Positions 1-7,963 of a stretch of 64,000 nucleotides of DNA are shown piece after piece (position 1 is the stretch's first letter; every line of letters begins with the position of its first letter). This stretch comes from Pseudomonadota bacterium (lineage in GTDB: Bacteria > Desulfobacterota > Binatia > Binatales > Binataceae), in contig JAJPHI010000023.1 in the NCBI GenBank assembly GCA_021325355.1, positions 1-64,000 on the forward strand. Reading direction: 5' to 3'. A program made the translations under genes and the position numbers. The notes beneath the pieces were generated by a model. That model saw only the letters and a list, made by a program, of their open reading frames with translations. It was not told where the DNA came from and made no database searches.

Positions 1-108
1 CGTTGCGGTAGGCGCCGATCAGCCGGCTCCCCTGCGGGATCAGCAGGTACTTTCCGGTTGCGCTGTCGAAGACGTTCTCGGCGACCTGCGCGATAATCGG
101 TCCCGGCC
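1..108 (-). pseudogene. TrbI/VirB10-like conjugation protein, internal fragment
   Basis: Read on the minus strand, this stretch encodes an uninterrupted segment ending ...IIAQVAENVFDSATGKY and LLIPQGSRLIGAYRN, which matches the conserved core of the TrbI/VirB10 family (bridge protein of type IV secretion/conjugation channels). The frame stays open off the left edge. The upstream (N-terminal) part of the gene is missing: at about 108-110 the family-like sequence stops and a tRNA 3' end begins on the other strand. An ATG at 148 is in frame but its first codons only read the antisense of the tRNA, so it is not a native start. I read this as a gene broken by integration or deletion. Whether it continues as a normal C-terminus outside the window cannot be seen. 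Confidence 0.6.
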
Positions 109-113
109 GAGGT

Positions 114-147
114 GAATCCTGTGCGGGTTCGAGTCCCGCCCCCGGCA
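114..147 (+). other. 3' fragment of a tRNA (possible att site)
   Basis: The stem GCGGG (123-127), loop TTCGAGT (128-134) and stem CCCGC (135-139) form a T-arm. It is followed by a seven-base acceptor strand CCCCGGC (140-146) and discriminator A147. No D-arm, anticodon arm or 5' acceptor strand lies upstream, where the sequence is TrbI-like instead. The acceptor strand would pair with GCCGGGG, which is common in tRNA-Leu; the bases before it could be part of a long variable arm. CCA is not encoded (TGC follows). tRNA 3' ends are the usual integration targets of ICEs and islands, so this is probably an attachment-site remnant. The Leu identity is a guess. Confidence 0.5.
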
Positions 148-148
148 T

Positions 149-813
149 GCAAAAAGCCGCGTTGTATTTGGCCCTCTGAAGCTTCCGCTCGACCAGCTAC
201 GCGGTCCGGACGCCGTCCGAGGATAGCGACGAGAAGTTAGCAGACGTCATACGAACGCGAGTGGGCGAGGCGTAACTTTTGGTTTGCATCCATGACGATC
301 AAGTCTTGCTCTTATGCATCATTTCGCAATGTAATGCTTAGCTGCCGCATTCTTTCCGACGCGTCTCACCGAGGCCATTTCCTGATCTTGATGACGTAGC
401 TGGAAAGGTGTTAGTGGACTCTGGCCATGCACTAACGCCATCAGGCGCGCGGGGAATGGGGGAATGCGGAGGCCACATCAACAGCTCAGGGCCGACGGGG
501 TGACTGGCGACAAAAGATGGCATCCGACGCACATCAGGACCGACGCGGAGGGTTGGGCGCGGGACCGTCTGAGCGGCCTCGCAGGCACGGTACGGACTCC
601 GATCTGTATCGGGTTGCGACGACTGAGTCGGCTCGCCGATTCTGTAGAGCCATCGCTCCACTGCTATCTTTCTGTCAAACGGTGACGGGTCCGTGAGAGC
701 ACGGCGCTTCGTCGGACGTGTGAAAGAGATGGATCGCGCGGCGCCTTTTTCCTCCGCTTCCGCGCGCCAGGTATCATGAGCGGTCGGATATAGGCAGCCT
801 CCAGGGTGTAGTC
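149..813. other. Intergenic stretch with no supported gene
   Basis: About 660 bases separate the tRNA fragment from the first polysaccharide gene. Short open frames exist on both strands (for example 338-661 minus and 464-685 plus), but their translations overlap each other, are rich in R, P and S, and match no family I recognise. Parts of the stretch (about 240-370) are visibly more AT-rich than the genes around it. It probably holds decayed sequence plus the promoter of the downstream polysaccharide locus; I could not identify a convincing promoter. Confidence 0.5.
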
Positions 814-3540
814 ATGTGGGCGAAATCGGCGAGGAGAATCGGCGCGGTGAGGCTGCAAAAATTCCTGGTCGTGGCCTTGCTGGCGATAGTCTGGATGATC
901 GTGCCGGCGGCGCACGCGGCCGACGACGGCGGGACCATGGCGGGAGATGGCGGCGCTGCCGACTCGTCAGGTTTAACGTCGGGGGATTCAGGCGCCGCTC
1001 TTACGGCCGGTCAGAACACCCCGGTCGGTAATCTCGACCCGACGCAGATCGGTCAAATCAAGGACATGATGGCGCAGGGCGGGCCGACGCCTCAGCAGAT
1101 GCAGCAGCTTTGTGCCGGGATTGCGGCGAAGCACGTGAGCCCGGCGGATCTCGAATCGGTCGGAGCATCGCTGGGGCTCTCACCGGACCAGATCAGTCAG
1201 TTGAAAAACTGTACAAAGAGCGGTGCCCCCGAGGAGGCTGCGCGGCCGGGTCAGCAAACCGCACAGCAGATTCGACGCCCACCAAAACCCCTGCCCAAGG
1301 GCCTCTCGCCGATTGAGGCGTCATTTCGCGACGGTTCAGCCCAGCGGCTGATGAAGCCCGATCCGAACCATCTGCGCCAGTTCGGCTACACGCTGTTTTC
1401 ATCCCAAGTCTCGACCTTTGCTCCGGTCGGCAATGTGCCGGTCGGCGCCGATTACATCCTGGGCCCCGGTGATGCGCTGAACGTGCTCTTTTGGGGGCGG
1501 CTGAATCGCACGATGCATCTGTCGGTCGAGCGCGACGGCAGTGTGCTGATGCCCGAGACCGGTCCGATTCAGGTGGCCGGGCTCACTTTCGAGCAGGCCA
1601 AGAAACTGATCGAAAGTCGGGCCGGGCAGATAACCGGCGTCCAGGTGGACGTTACCATGGGCACGCTGCGGACCATCCAGGTCTTCGTCATCGGCAAGGT
1701 AAAGCAGCCCGGGCTCTATACGGTGAGCGCGCTCTCGCACGTCTCCAATGCGCTCGTTGCCGCCGGCGGAATCAGCAAGATTGGCAGTCTGCGACGGATC
1801 GAACTGCGGCGTAACAACCGGACGATCCGCACCATCGATCTGTACGATATGCTCCTTCGCGGGGACACTTCCGCCGACCTCCAGCTCGAGCAGGGCGATG
1901 TAATCTTCGTCCCGGTCATCGGTCCGGTGGTGGGCGTGGTCGGCAACGTCAAGGATTCGGCGATTTACGAGCTGCGGGGTGGCGAGAGCCTGGGGCGCGT
2001 GCTGGCGATGGCGGGCGGCGTCGGGCCGTTTGGCTACGCGCAGCGGATTCAGATCGAGCGTATCGAGAATCACGAGCGCCGTATCGCCCTCGACATTGAT
2101 CTCGCAAGCTTAAGCGCCGCACGCTTCAGCGTGCGGGACGGCGACTTGATCAAGGTCTTCACCGTGCTGCCCCAGCAACAGAACGTGCTGCGGCTCAAGG
2201 GCAACGTGCACCGCCCGGGGATCTATGAGTGGCGCCCGGGTATGCGCGTCACCGATCTGCTGCAGCTCGGCGAGGGTGTCGCCGATCATACTTTTTTTGA
2301 CTATGCGCTGGTGCGCCGGATTGAAGGACCGGATCGGCAGGTCCGCTTCCTTCCGGTCAATCTGGGCGAAGCCCTGGCCGATCCGGACTCGGCCACCGCG
2401 AACCTGATGCTCCAGCCGCGCGACACGCTCACGATCTACAATGAGCGCGAGGTCGGCGACCTGCCGAAAGTGGCGGTCGCCGGTGCCGTTCGCAAACCCG
2501 GCTCGTTTCGCCTGACCCAGGGGATGAAGGTCAGCGATCTTATCTACGAAGCCGGCGGTCTCAAGGATAATGCCTACCTGCCGCACGCCGAAATCGCGCG
2601 CACAATCATCGTGAACGGTACCGCTCACTACATCAATCTCGATGTCGATCTGACGCAGGTACTGAGCGGCGATCTCCTGCGCGATCCGATACTCCATCGC
2701 GGCGACATGCTCTTCGTGCAGGAAGCGTCCAATTGGCACAAGCCATGGACGGTGCGGGTCGAAGGGGAAGTGATGCGGCCGGGGCCGTATGTGATCAGCG
2801 AAGGCGAGCGACTCGATTCAATTCTGATCCGTTGCGGCGGACTCCGCCCCGACGCCTACCTTCCGGCGGCAATCTTCATCCGCAAATCGGTCAAGCAACT
2901 GGAGCAGCAGCGGCTCGACGAGAGTCGCCAGCGCCTGGAGAACGCGGTGGCGCAGCTCGCCTTGAAGCCACAGCAACTAGGCGCGGCGGATACGGACAAG
3001 TCAAGCCTCGAGATGGTCCAACGGCTGCTCGCGGACACCAAAGCTCAGCAGGCCGTAGGTCGGATTGTCATACATCTGGTCTCGGTTGATGAGCTCCCCG
3101 CGTCTCACGACGATCTGGTGCTGCAGGACGGTGACCGCCTGATCGTTCCGAAACATCCGGCGGCCGTGGCCGTGCTCGGGCAGGTCTACAATCCGGGCGC
3201 GATCATTTACGAACCCGGACTCACGGTCAGGAGCTATCTGGCGCGGGCCGGCGGCGCCTCGGAATGGGCCGACGCGGATCACATCCTGGTGATCAAGGCC
3301 AACGGCGAAGTGCTTACCGATCAGGGCATTCGCGACAGCGGCGAGAACCGCTTCTTCCCGCTGCTGCCGGTCATTTCGGGCGGTCTGATGGACGTTCGTC
3401 TCGAGCCGGGCGACACCATCTATGTTCCGGACAAGCTGGTCTACGTGAGCGGGCTCAAGTATGCGACCGATATAACCCAGATCATCGCCAACAGCGCGAC
3501 GGCGCTCGCGGTGGTGGGTATCCTGGCGACGTCGCTCTGA
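814..3540 (+). CDS. SLBB-domain outer-membrane polysaccharide export protein
   Basis: This 908-residue protein belongs to the Wza/poly-export superfamily, which forms the outer-membrane and periplasmic conduit for surface polysaccharide. Residues 1-35 are a signal peptide ending ...VPAAHA. A linker rich in Q, P and G follows to about residue 205. The Poly_export domain begins at DYILGPGDALNVLFWG (about 213-228). After it, several SLBB modules repeat motifs such as GxVxxPGxY/F and LxxGDxIxVP up to the C-terminus, where a hydrophobic stretch (IIANSATALAVVGILATSL) ends the protein. It is more than twice as long as E. coli Wza and resembles the multi-SLBB exporters of Geobacter-like bacteria. It leads the polysaccharide locus and overlaps the next gene at ATGA. 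The ribosome-binding site is weak; an in-frame GTG 11 codons downstream is an alternative start. Confidence 0.9.
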   Translation: MWAKSARRIGAVRLQKFLVVALLAIVWMIVPAAHAADDGGTMAGDGGAADSSGLTSGDSGAALTAGQNTPVGNLDPTQIGQIKDMMAQGGPTPQQMQQLCAGIAAKHVSPADLESVGASLGLSPDQISQLKNCTKSGAPEEAARPGQQTAQQIRRPPKPLPKGLSPIEASFRDGSAQRLMKPDPNHLRQFGYTLFSSQVSTFAPVGNVPVGADYILGPGDALNVLFWGRLNRTMHLSVERDGSVLMPETGPIQVAGLTFEQAKKLIESRAGQITGVQVDVTMGTLRTIQVFVIGKVKQPGLYTVSALSHVSNALVAAGGISKIGSLRRIELRRNNRTIRTIDLYDMLLRGDTSADLQLEQGDVIFVPVIGPVVGVVGNVKDSAIYELRGGESLGRVLAMAGGVGPFGYAQRIQIERIENHERRIALDIDLASLSAARFSVRDGDLIKVFTVLPQQQNVLRLKGNVHRPGIYEWRPGMRVTDLLQLGEGVADHTFFDYALVRRIEGPDRQVRFLPVNLGEALADPDSATANLMLQPRDTLTIYNEREVGDLPKVAVAGAVRKPGSFRLTQGMKVSDLIYEAGGLKDNAYLPHAEIARTIIVNGTAHYINLDVDLTQVLSGDLLRDPILHRGDMLFVQEASNWHKPWTVRVEGEVMRPGPYVISEGERLDSILIRCGGLRPDAYLPAAIFIRKSVKQLEQQRLDESRQRLENAVAQLALKPQQLGAADTDKSSLEMVQRLLADTKAQQAVGRIVIHLVSVDELPASHDDLVLQDGDRLIVPKHPAAVAVLGQVYNPGAIIYEPGLTVRSYLARAGGASEWADADHILVIKANGEVLTDQGIRDSGENRFFPLLPVISGGLMDVRLEPGDTIYVPDKLVYVSGLKYATDITQIIANSATALAVVGILATSL

Positions 3541-4142
3541 TGTTGGCGCGAACGACCATCGCCATAGTTGCGCTCCTTTGCGTGCTGGCTCCGGCCGCGA
3601 TGGCCGGTGAAGGTTCCGAGCAGCGCGCCGCGGCGGCATTTATGCTTGCGGGATGGGCGTATGGGATCGATCCGGAACTGTTGCAGGCGATCGCTCAGGT
3701 CGAGTCGTCAGGAAACGCCGACGCGGTCTCGCCCGCCGGTGCGCTGGGCCTGATGCAGTTGATGCCGACGACGGCGGCACAATTCGGCGTCGCAGACCCT
3801 TTCGATCCGGCGGAAAGTATCGTCGGAGCCGCCAGAGTTTTGAGTTACATGCGCCAAGATCCGATGGTAGCCAGGCTGCCGCAGCTTCTCGCGGCCTACA
3901 ACGCGGGGCCGGGGGCGGTTTCACGTTACGGCGGCGTGCCGCCCTATCAGGAGACACGGGAATACATCCGTCGGGTGTTATGGTGGTATTTGGCCGGCAC
4001 CGTGCCGCCGCCAGCAACGACGACGAAACCCCTTCATCCGCGCCCGGCGCGTCTGCGCCAGGCTTCGCAGGACGACGACTCGACAATACTCCAGAGGCTT
4101 GCCCGGATTCGGGCGGCGGCGGATGGTGCAGGCGCCCCCTGA
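3540..4142 (+). CDS. Lytic transglycosylase (SLT domain), exported
   Basis: This 200-residue protein would cleave the beta-1,4 MurNAc-GlcNAc bond of peptidoglycan in the periplasm. It has a signal peptide (residues 1-22, ending AAMA). The soluble-lytic-transglycosylase fold follows, with catalytic Glu55 in the motif QVESSGNADAVSP, then GALGLMQLMP (67-76) and AAYNAGPGAV with YQETREYIRRV. The C-terminal tail is proline- and arginine-rich and unstructured. The start is taken at 3540 because its ATG overlaps the upstream stop (ATGA) and opens directly into the signal peptide; the longer frame upstream only shadows the SLBB gene. Its place between exporter and Wzi suggests it opens the peptidoglycan for the export machine; that role is inferred. 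Confidence 0.9.
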   Translation: MLARTTIAIVALLCVLAPAAMAGEGSEQRAAAAFMLAGWAYGIDPELLQAIAQVESSGNADAVSPAGALGLMQLMPTTAAQFGVADPFDPAESIVGAARVLSYMRQDPMVARLPQLLAAYNAGPGAVSRYGGVPPYQETREYIRRVLWWYLAGTVPPPATTTKPLHPRPARLRQASQDDDSTILQRLARIRAAADGAGAP

Positions 4143-4159
4143 GGTTGTGAAGGGCAGGG

Positions 4160-5884
4160 ATGACGTTGCGACGCGCGTGGATGGGGGCGGTTGCCGTGTT
4201 TGTCGCTGTGCTCGAGGCAGTCGCCGCGATCCCGTCCAGAGCGTCGACTTATGCCGTTTACATTCCTTTGGACGATCCGATTTACACCGAACTCGAGACC
4301 CTCAACGGGCTCGGTTACCTGTATACCTACCTCGACGAGATCAAACCCATCAGTCGGGTTGAGGCCGCGCGGCTTACGCTCGAAGCGGAAGAGCAACTGG
4401 AGGCTTCAACTGCGCCAGCGCCGCTGGCGAAGAGTCTGATCCGTACCCTGCGGATGCAGCTCCACGAGGAAGTCGGCTGGCTCGAGAGCAATTCCGAGGA
4501 TGACCTGCCGACCATGGCCCATCCGCTCGAGCGGATGCAACTGCAGTACATCTATTCCGACGGCAACCCGCGGCGCTGGCAAACCAGCCCGATCGGTACG
4601 CAACAGCAATGCTGCATCAATGCCGAAGAGGCGACACCTCTGCTGCCGAACAATGATGGCCTGCCCACGGCGTCGGGCAGCAATGAAGTCGCGAGCCTCT
4701 ACGGATGGGCCGGTGCGGGCGGCTTTCTCGCCGGCTATGCCGACGGCGCTCTGGCGGGTCCGCTGACCCATGACACGTCGGGAATCAGCCGGCTTCAGCC
4801 GATAGCGGCAGCCGCCGTCGCGAGCCTCGGCAACCTCGCAATCTCGTTCGGTCTCGAGCAGATGTGGTGGGGAGTCGGTTATTTCAACTCCCTCTCGCAG
4901 AGCAACAATGCGTCGCCGTTTCCGGCCCTGCGCCTGCAGAACATTCATCCGTTCCTGCTGCCGTGGTTCTTTCGTTATCTCGGCCAGTTCCGCACGCAGT
5001 TTGTCTTCGGGGAAATGAACGATTCCGGCTACCGGTACTTCTCGAACCCTTATCTTTTTGGCCAGAACTTCGTCTTCAAGCCGTTGCCGACCTTCGAACT
5101 CGGGTTTGATCACATGATCATGTTCGGCGGCCGCCATAATGACAATTACAGCTTCGGCGGTTTTCTGGGACGCGCCACCGGCTTCGATACCGGAAATCCC
5201 AACAACGGCAACACGCATTCGCGCGGCGGACTATATTTCAGGTTCTACTTCCCGAGTCTTCGCAATAGCCAGCTCTACTTCGAGACGATGGGCAACGACA
5301 ATCTGGCCTACGAAGTTCCCGGGGTCGGCCATTTCCTGCCGTTCCTTTCAGTCTCCTACCTCGCCGGCATCTATGTGCCGCGTCTCACTGAGGATGGGCT
5401 GACGGATCTGCGCTTCGAGTTCGAATACACCGACGTCAACGAAGAGCAACATGACGATTCTCTTTACTGGGCCTACGAGGGCCAGCTCATGGGAACTTCG
5501 CTCGGACCCAACGCGACCCAGGTTGACCTGCAGCTTGGTCGATGGATCGCTCTGCGCAACAAGCTGAGCGCGGATTTCTTTTACACCCAACAGGCGCCTT
5601 ATTGCTGCTCCAACGGACCGAGCGGCAGCTCCGGCTTTGCGTTTCCGGCCGCTTATTATCCCTACCCGCTCGCCAGTGAGCATAGCGAGGGTGTGGCCTT
5701 CGACTTTCTACAGTTGCCACGCCCGCTTCCCATATTGAGTGAGAGCCTCGCGACGCTGCGTGCGCGCGCCGCGGTTGAGTATGCGCAGAGCCTCAACTAT
5801 CAGGCGCATGCGGACTCCGTGCGTTTCCTGCTGATGTTTTCCGGTGCGCTTACGCCCGGATGGCCAAGTTGGATCTGGAAATGA
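4160..5884 (+). CDS. Capsule assembly Wzi family protein
   Basis: This 574-residue protein has an N-terminal signal peptide (about 1-29). The segment that follows (VYIPLDDPIYTELETLNGLG, then a region with ISRVEAARL) is typical of the Wzi / Caps_assemb_Wzi family. The rest is rich in aromatic residues and alternating beta-strand patterns (for example WWGVGYFNSLSQSNN and GGLYFRFYFPS), as expected of an outer-membrane beta-barrel. Wzi anchors or organises capsule at the cell surface. The gene starts 17 bases after the lytic transglycosylase and precedes the Wzz-like gene, so it belongs to the same transcription unit. The length is larger than E. coli Wzi (about 480) because of an N-terminal helical extension of about 100 residues, as seen in many deltaproteobacterial homologues. 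Confidence 0.85.
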   Translation: MTLRRAWMGAVAVFVAVLEAVAAIPSRASTYAVYIPLDDPIYTELETLNGLGYLYTYLDEIKPISRVEAARLTLEAEEQLEASTAPAPLAKSLIRTLRMQLHEEVGWLESNSEDDLPTMAHPLERMQLQYIYSDGNPRRWQTSPIGTQQQCCINAEEATPLLPNNDGLPTASGSNEVASLYGWAGAGGFLAGYADGALAGPLTHDTSGISRLQPIAAAAVASLGNLAISFGLEQMWWGVGYFNSLSQSNNASPFPALRLQNIHPFLLPWFFRYLGQFRTQFVFGEMNDSGYRYFSNPYLFGQNFVFKPLPTFELGFDHMIMFGGRHNDNYSFGGFLGRATGFDTGNPNNGNTHSRGGLYFRFYFPSLRNSQLYFETMGNDNLAYEVPGVGHFLPFLSVSYLAGIYVPRLTEDGLTDLRFEFEYTDVNEEQHDDSLYWAYEGQLMGTSLGPNATQVDLQLGRWIALRNKLSADFFYTQQAPYCCSNGPSGSSGFAFPAAYYPYPLASEHSEGVAFDFLQLPRPLPILSESLATLRARAAVEYAQSLNYQAHADSVRFLLMFSGALTPGWPSWIWK

Positions 5885-5990
5885 GGTTTGCAGTGATATG
5901 CTCCGGTCCGACCGTACAAAGCCGCGCCTGCCCGATGCTCTCCGGACGGCTGCGCAACCATCCGTCGCGGGCCGGTAACGGAGACGCCTG

Positions 5991-6974
5991 GTGAATCCAT
6001 TGGAGCTGCCACGTGACGACAGTCGGGAGTTTTTCGACTATTGGCTTGCCCTACGGGCGGGATGGCGGCTGCTCGCGGGATGCGCTTTGACGGCTGCGCT
6101 CGTGACCTTCGTCATTACCGAATTCATGATGACGCCTTATTATCGGGCGACCGCCTTGTTGCGACCGGTTGCCGAACAGAGCTCGGCCAGCCAGTTGCAA
6201 GGGATGCTGACGGGATCCGCTGGCGCGCTCAGTGGGATGCTCGGCGGATTGACGGAAGAGGCGCAACGGGCGCAGGAGTACCTGGCGATCCTGCGCAGCT
6301 ATCAGTTTACCCTCGCCCTGGTGAACGATAACGGGCTGGCGGCGGCCGTCGACCCGCCGGGAGGCTCAGTGTTGGATCGTTTCCTCGGTTCCGCCCCGCC
6401 GACGCAGTGGCAATTGTACGAGATCATGCAGAAACGTTTCGACTGCGATTACGATCGGCTGAGTGGCAATCTTAGCCTGTATTTCCTTGACCCCGATCCG
6501 GCGCGCGCTCGCCGGATCCTGCAGCTTTACATCGAGAACCTCCGCAGCAAGCTCCAGAGCGACGACGTTCGTCGTTCCGACGCGGCTATCAGTTCGCTCA
6601 CCGAGGCGGCTCGCAGCAGTTCCGATACTCTGCTGCAGGCGCAGCTCTACGAGCTGCTGGCGCGTCAGATCCAGCAAAAGAAACTCGCGCAGGTCTCGGC
6701 CGATTTCGCTCTCAAGGTGATCGATCCGCCGGTGGTCCCCGACCGGCCCTACACCCCGCGGGTGAAACTGGACTGCGCGCTGGCGGCGGGGTTGGCATTG
6801 CTCCTCGTCACCTTCGTCATCCTCGTGCACGATTCCTCTGTGCACACCGGAAGCTCGCCGGAGCGCGCGGTCGGCCCGAGCCAAAAAAAGCTCCCGATGG
6901 AGGGCGAAGCCGACGGGCCGCCTCGCGCGCTGCGTTTAGGCCAGGCCCGCCGCGTTGACGAGGAGCGCTCGTGA
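5991..6974 (+). CDS. Wzz-type polysaccharide chain-length determinant
   Basis: This 327-residue inner-membrane protein has the Wzz topology: an N-terminal helix (about 24-44, LLAGCALTAALVTFVITEF), a long periplasmic helical domain and a second membrane helix near 262-282 followed by a charged tail. The region before the second helix contains the P-rich segment VIDPPVVPDRPYTPRVKLD, the hallmark of PCP co-polymerases. There is no fused tyrosine-kinase/ATPase domain, so it is a PCP-1/short PCP-2 form rather than a complete Wzc. It starts at GTG (GTGAATCCATTGG), preceded by GGAGACGCCTG. It sits between the Wzi and methyltransferase genes and would set polymer length together with Wzy. Confidence 0.85.
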   Translation: MNPLELPRDDSREFFDYWLALRAGWRLLAGCALTAALVTFVITEFMMTPYYRATALLRPVAEQSSASQLQGMLTGSAGALSGMLGGLTEEAQRAQEYLAILRSYQFTLALVNDNGLAAAVDPPGGSVLDRFLGSAPPTQWQLYEIMQKRFDCDYDRLSGNLSLYFLDPDPARARRILQLYIENLRSKLQSDDVRRSDAAISSLTEAARSSSDTLLQAQLYELLARQIQQKKLAQVSADFALKVIDPPVVPDRPYTPRVKLDCALAAGLALLLVTFVILVHDSSVHTGSSPERAVGPSQKKLPMEGEADGPPRALRLGQARRVDEERS

Positions 6975-7045
6975 CCGCGCCTTGGCCTCGACCGTGCCAG
7001 TGACCTGCCAACCTGAGCAGCCATCGTGAGGGAAGTAGCCACGCC

Positions 7046-7936
7046 GTGAACGTCTATGACCATATGCTTGCACTCTTGCGGCGCTATCACACCAACGCCG
7101 AGGGTGAGCGTCTGGCCGGCGAGATGCTGATCGAGGGTTACAACGTGGTCAGCGATTTCCTTCGGCTCGAAGTGGGAGCGCCGTGGGTCTGGTCGGCGCG
7201 GATGGAGGAGTTTTATCGAGTCAGTGACGCTTTTGTTTATGAGCTACTGGTCTGGCATCATAAACCCTCGCGTATCGCGTGGCGCGCCGAGGTTGCGGAC
7301 CTGCTCAAGCGCCGGTATCCCGCCGGAGGAAGCATCCTCTGCCTCGGCGACGGCATCGGTTACGACTCGCTCTCGATTGCCCTCAACCTGCCTGACGCGG
7401 AAGTGACGAGCTTCGAGCTTCCCGGGCATTCGTCAGCCTTTGCCGCCAGATTGCACGATGATGCCGCTCGCGATCGACGCATTGCGCTGGTTAACGATCC
7501 GCACGCTCTGTTATCCGGCGTCTACGACGCCGTGCTTTCCTTTCATGTACTGGAGCATCTGCCGGCACCCTTAACGATGGTTCGGGATATCGCCACCTAC
7601 TTGAAGCCGGGTGGCTGCGCACTCATAGCTGAGGCTTTTACCGCGGTTGAGCCCAGCAAGCCCACCCACCTGGCCGCGAACCTGCAGTACGGCGGCCGCA
7701 CGATCGCGATGTTCGAACAGCAGGGATTAGCCTTCGAGGGCATGCTGCCCAACTGGATCTATATTTTCCGCAAGGGAGCCGGTCGCCATCCGCTGCGCCA
7801 TTTCCCCCTCCGGGCCAGATACAGGCTCGCCGGTTTGATCGCGGCCAAGCGCTTCGCGCGGGACTATCCCGAGGGCAGCACGGATCTGAAGCGGGTTCTC
7901 GGCGCGGGGCTGGCCGATGGTTGCGCGACCAGGTGA
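7046..7936 (+). CDS. SAM-dependent methyltransferase
   Basis: This 296-residue protein has the class I Rossmann methyltransferase signature: the glycine-rich SAM loop ILCLGDGIGYDSLSI at about residues 97-111, an acidic ribose-binding residue at the end of strand 2 (VTSFELPG), and the motif YDAVLSFHVLEHLPAPL about 60 residues later. The N-terminal 90 residues are an all-helical extension. The substrate is not evident; in this locus a sugar or lipid-linked intermediate is likely. It starts at GTG with a purine-rich stretch upstream and lies 27 bases before the flippase gene. Confidence 0.8.
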   Translation: MNVYDHMLALLRRYHTNAEGERLAGEMLIEGYNVVSDFLRLEVGAPWVWSARMEEFYRVSDAFVYELLVWHHKPSRIAWRAEVADLLKRRYPAGGSILCLGDGIGYDSLSIALNLPDAEVTSFELPGHSSAFAARLHDDAARDRRIALVNDPHALLSGVYDAVLSFHVLEHLPAPLTMVRDIATYLKPGGCALIAEAFTAVEPSKPTHLAANLQYGGRTIAMFEQQGLAFEGMLPNWIYIFRKGAGRHPLRHFPLRARYRLAGLIAAKRFARDYPEGSTDLKRVLGAGLADGCATR

Positions 7937-7963
7937 GATTAAGGGCACCGCCCGTTTTGTCGC

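Noticed and set aside
338-661. Minus-strand frame of 107 codons upstream of the polysaccharide locus
   Set aside because: It overlaps a plus-strand frame of similar quality, is P/S/R-rich, and no family or ribosome-binding site supports it.
149-813. Insertion sequence or CRISPR remnant
   Set aside because: No terminal inverted repeats, transposase motifs or spaced repeats could be seen.
1399-2739. Long minus-strand frames of more than 200 codons opposite the SLBB gene
   Set aside because: They mirror a gene with clear domains and signal peptide; GC-rich sequence opens antisense frames.
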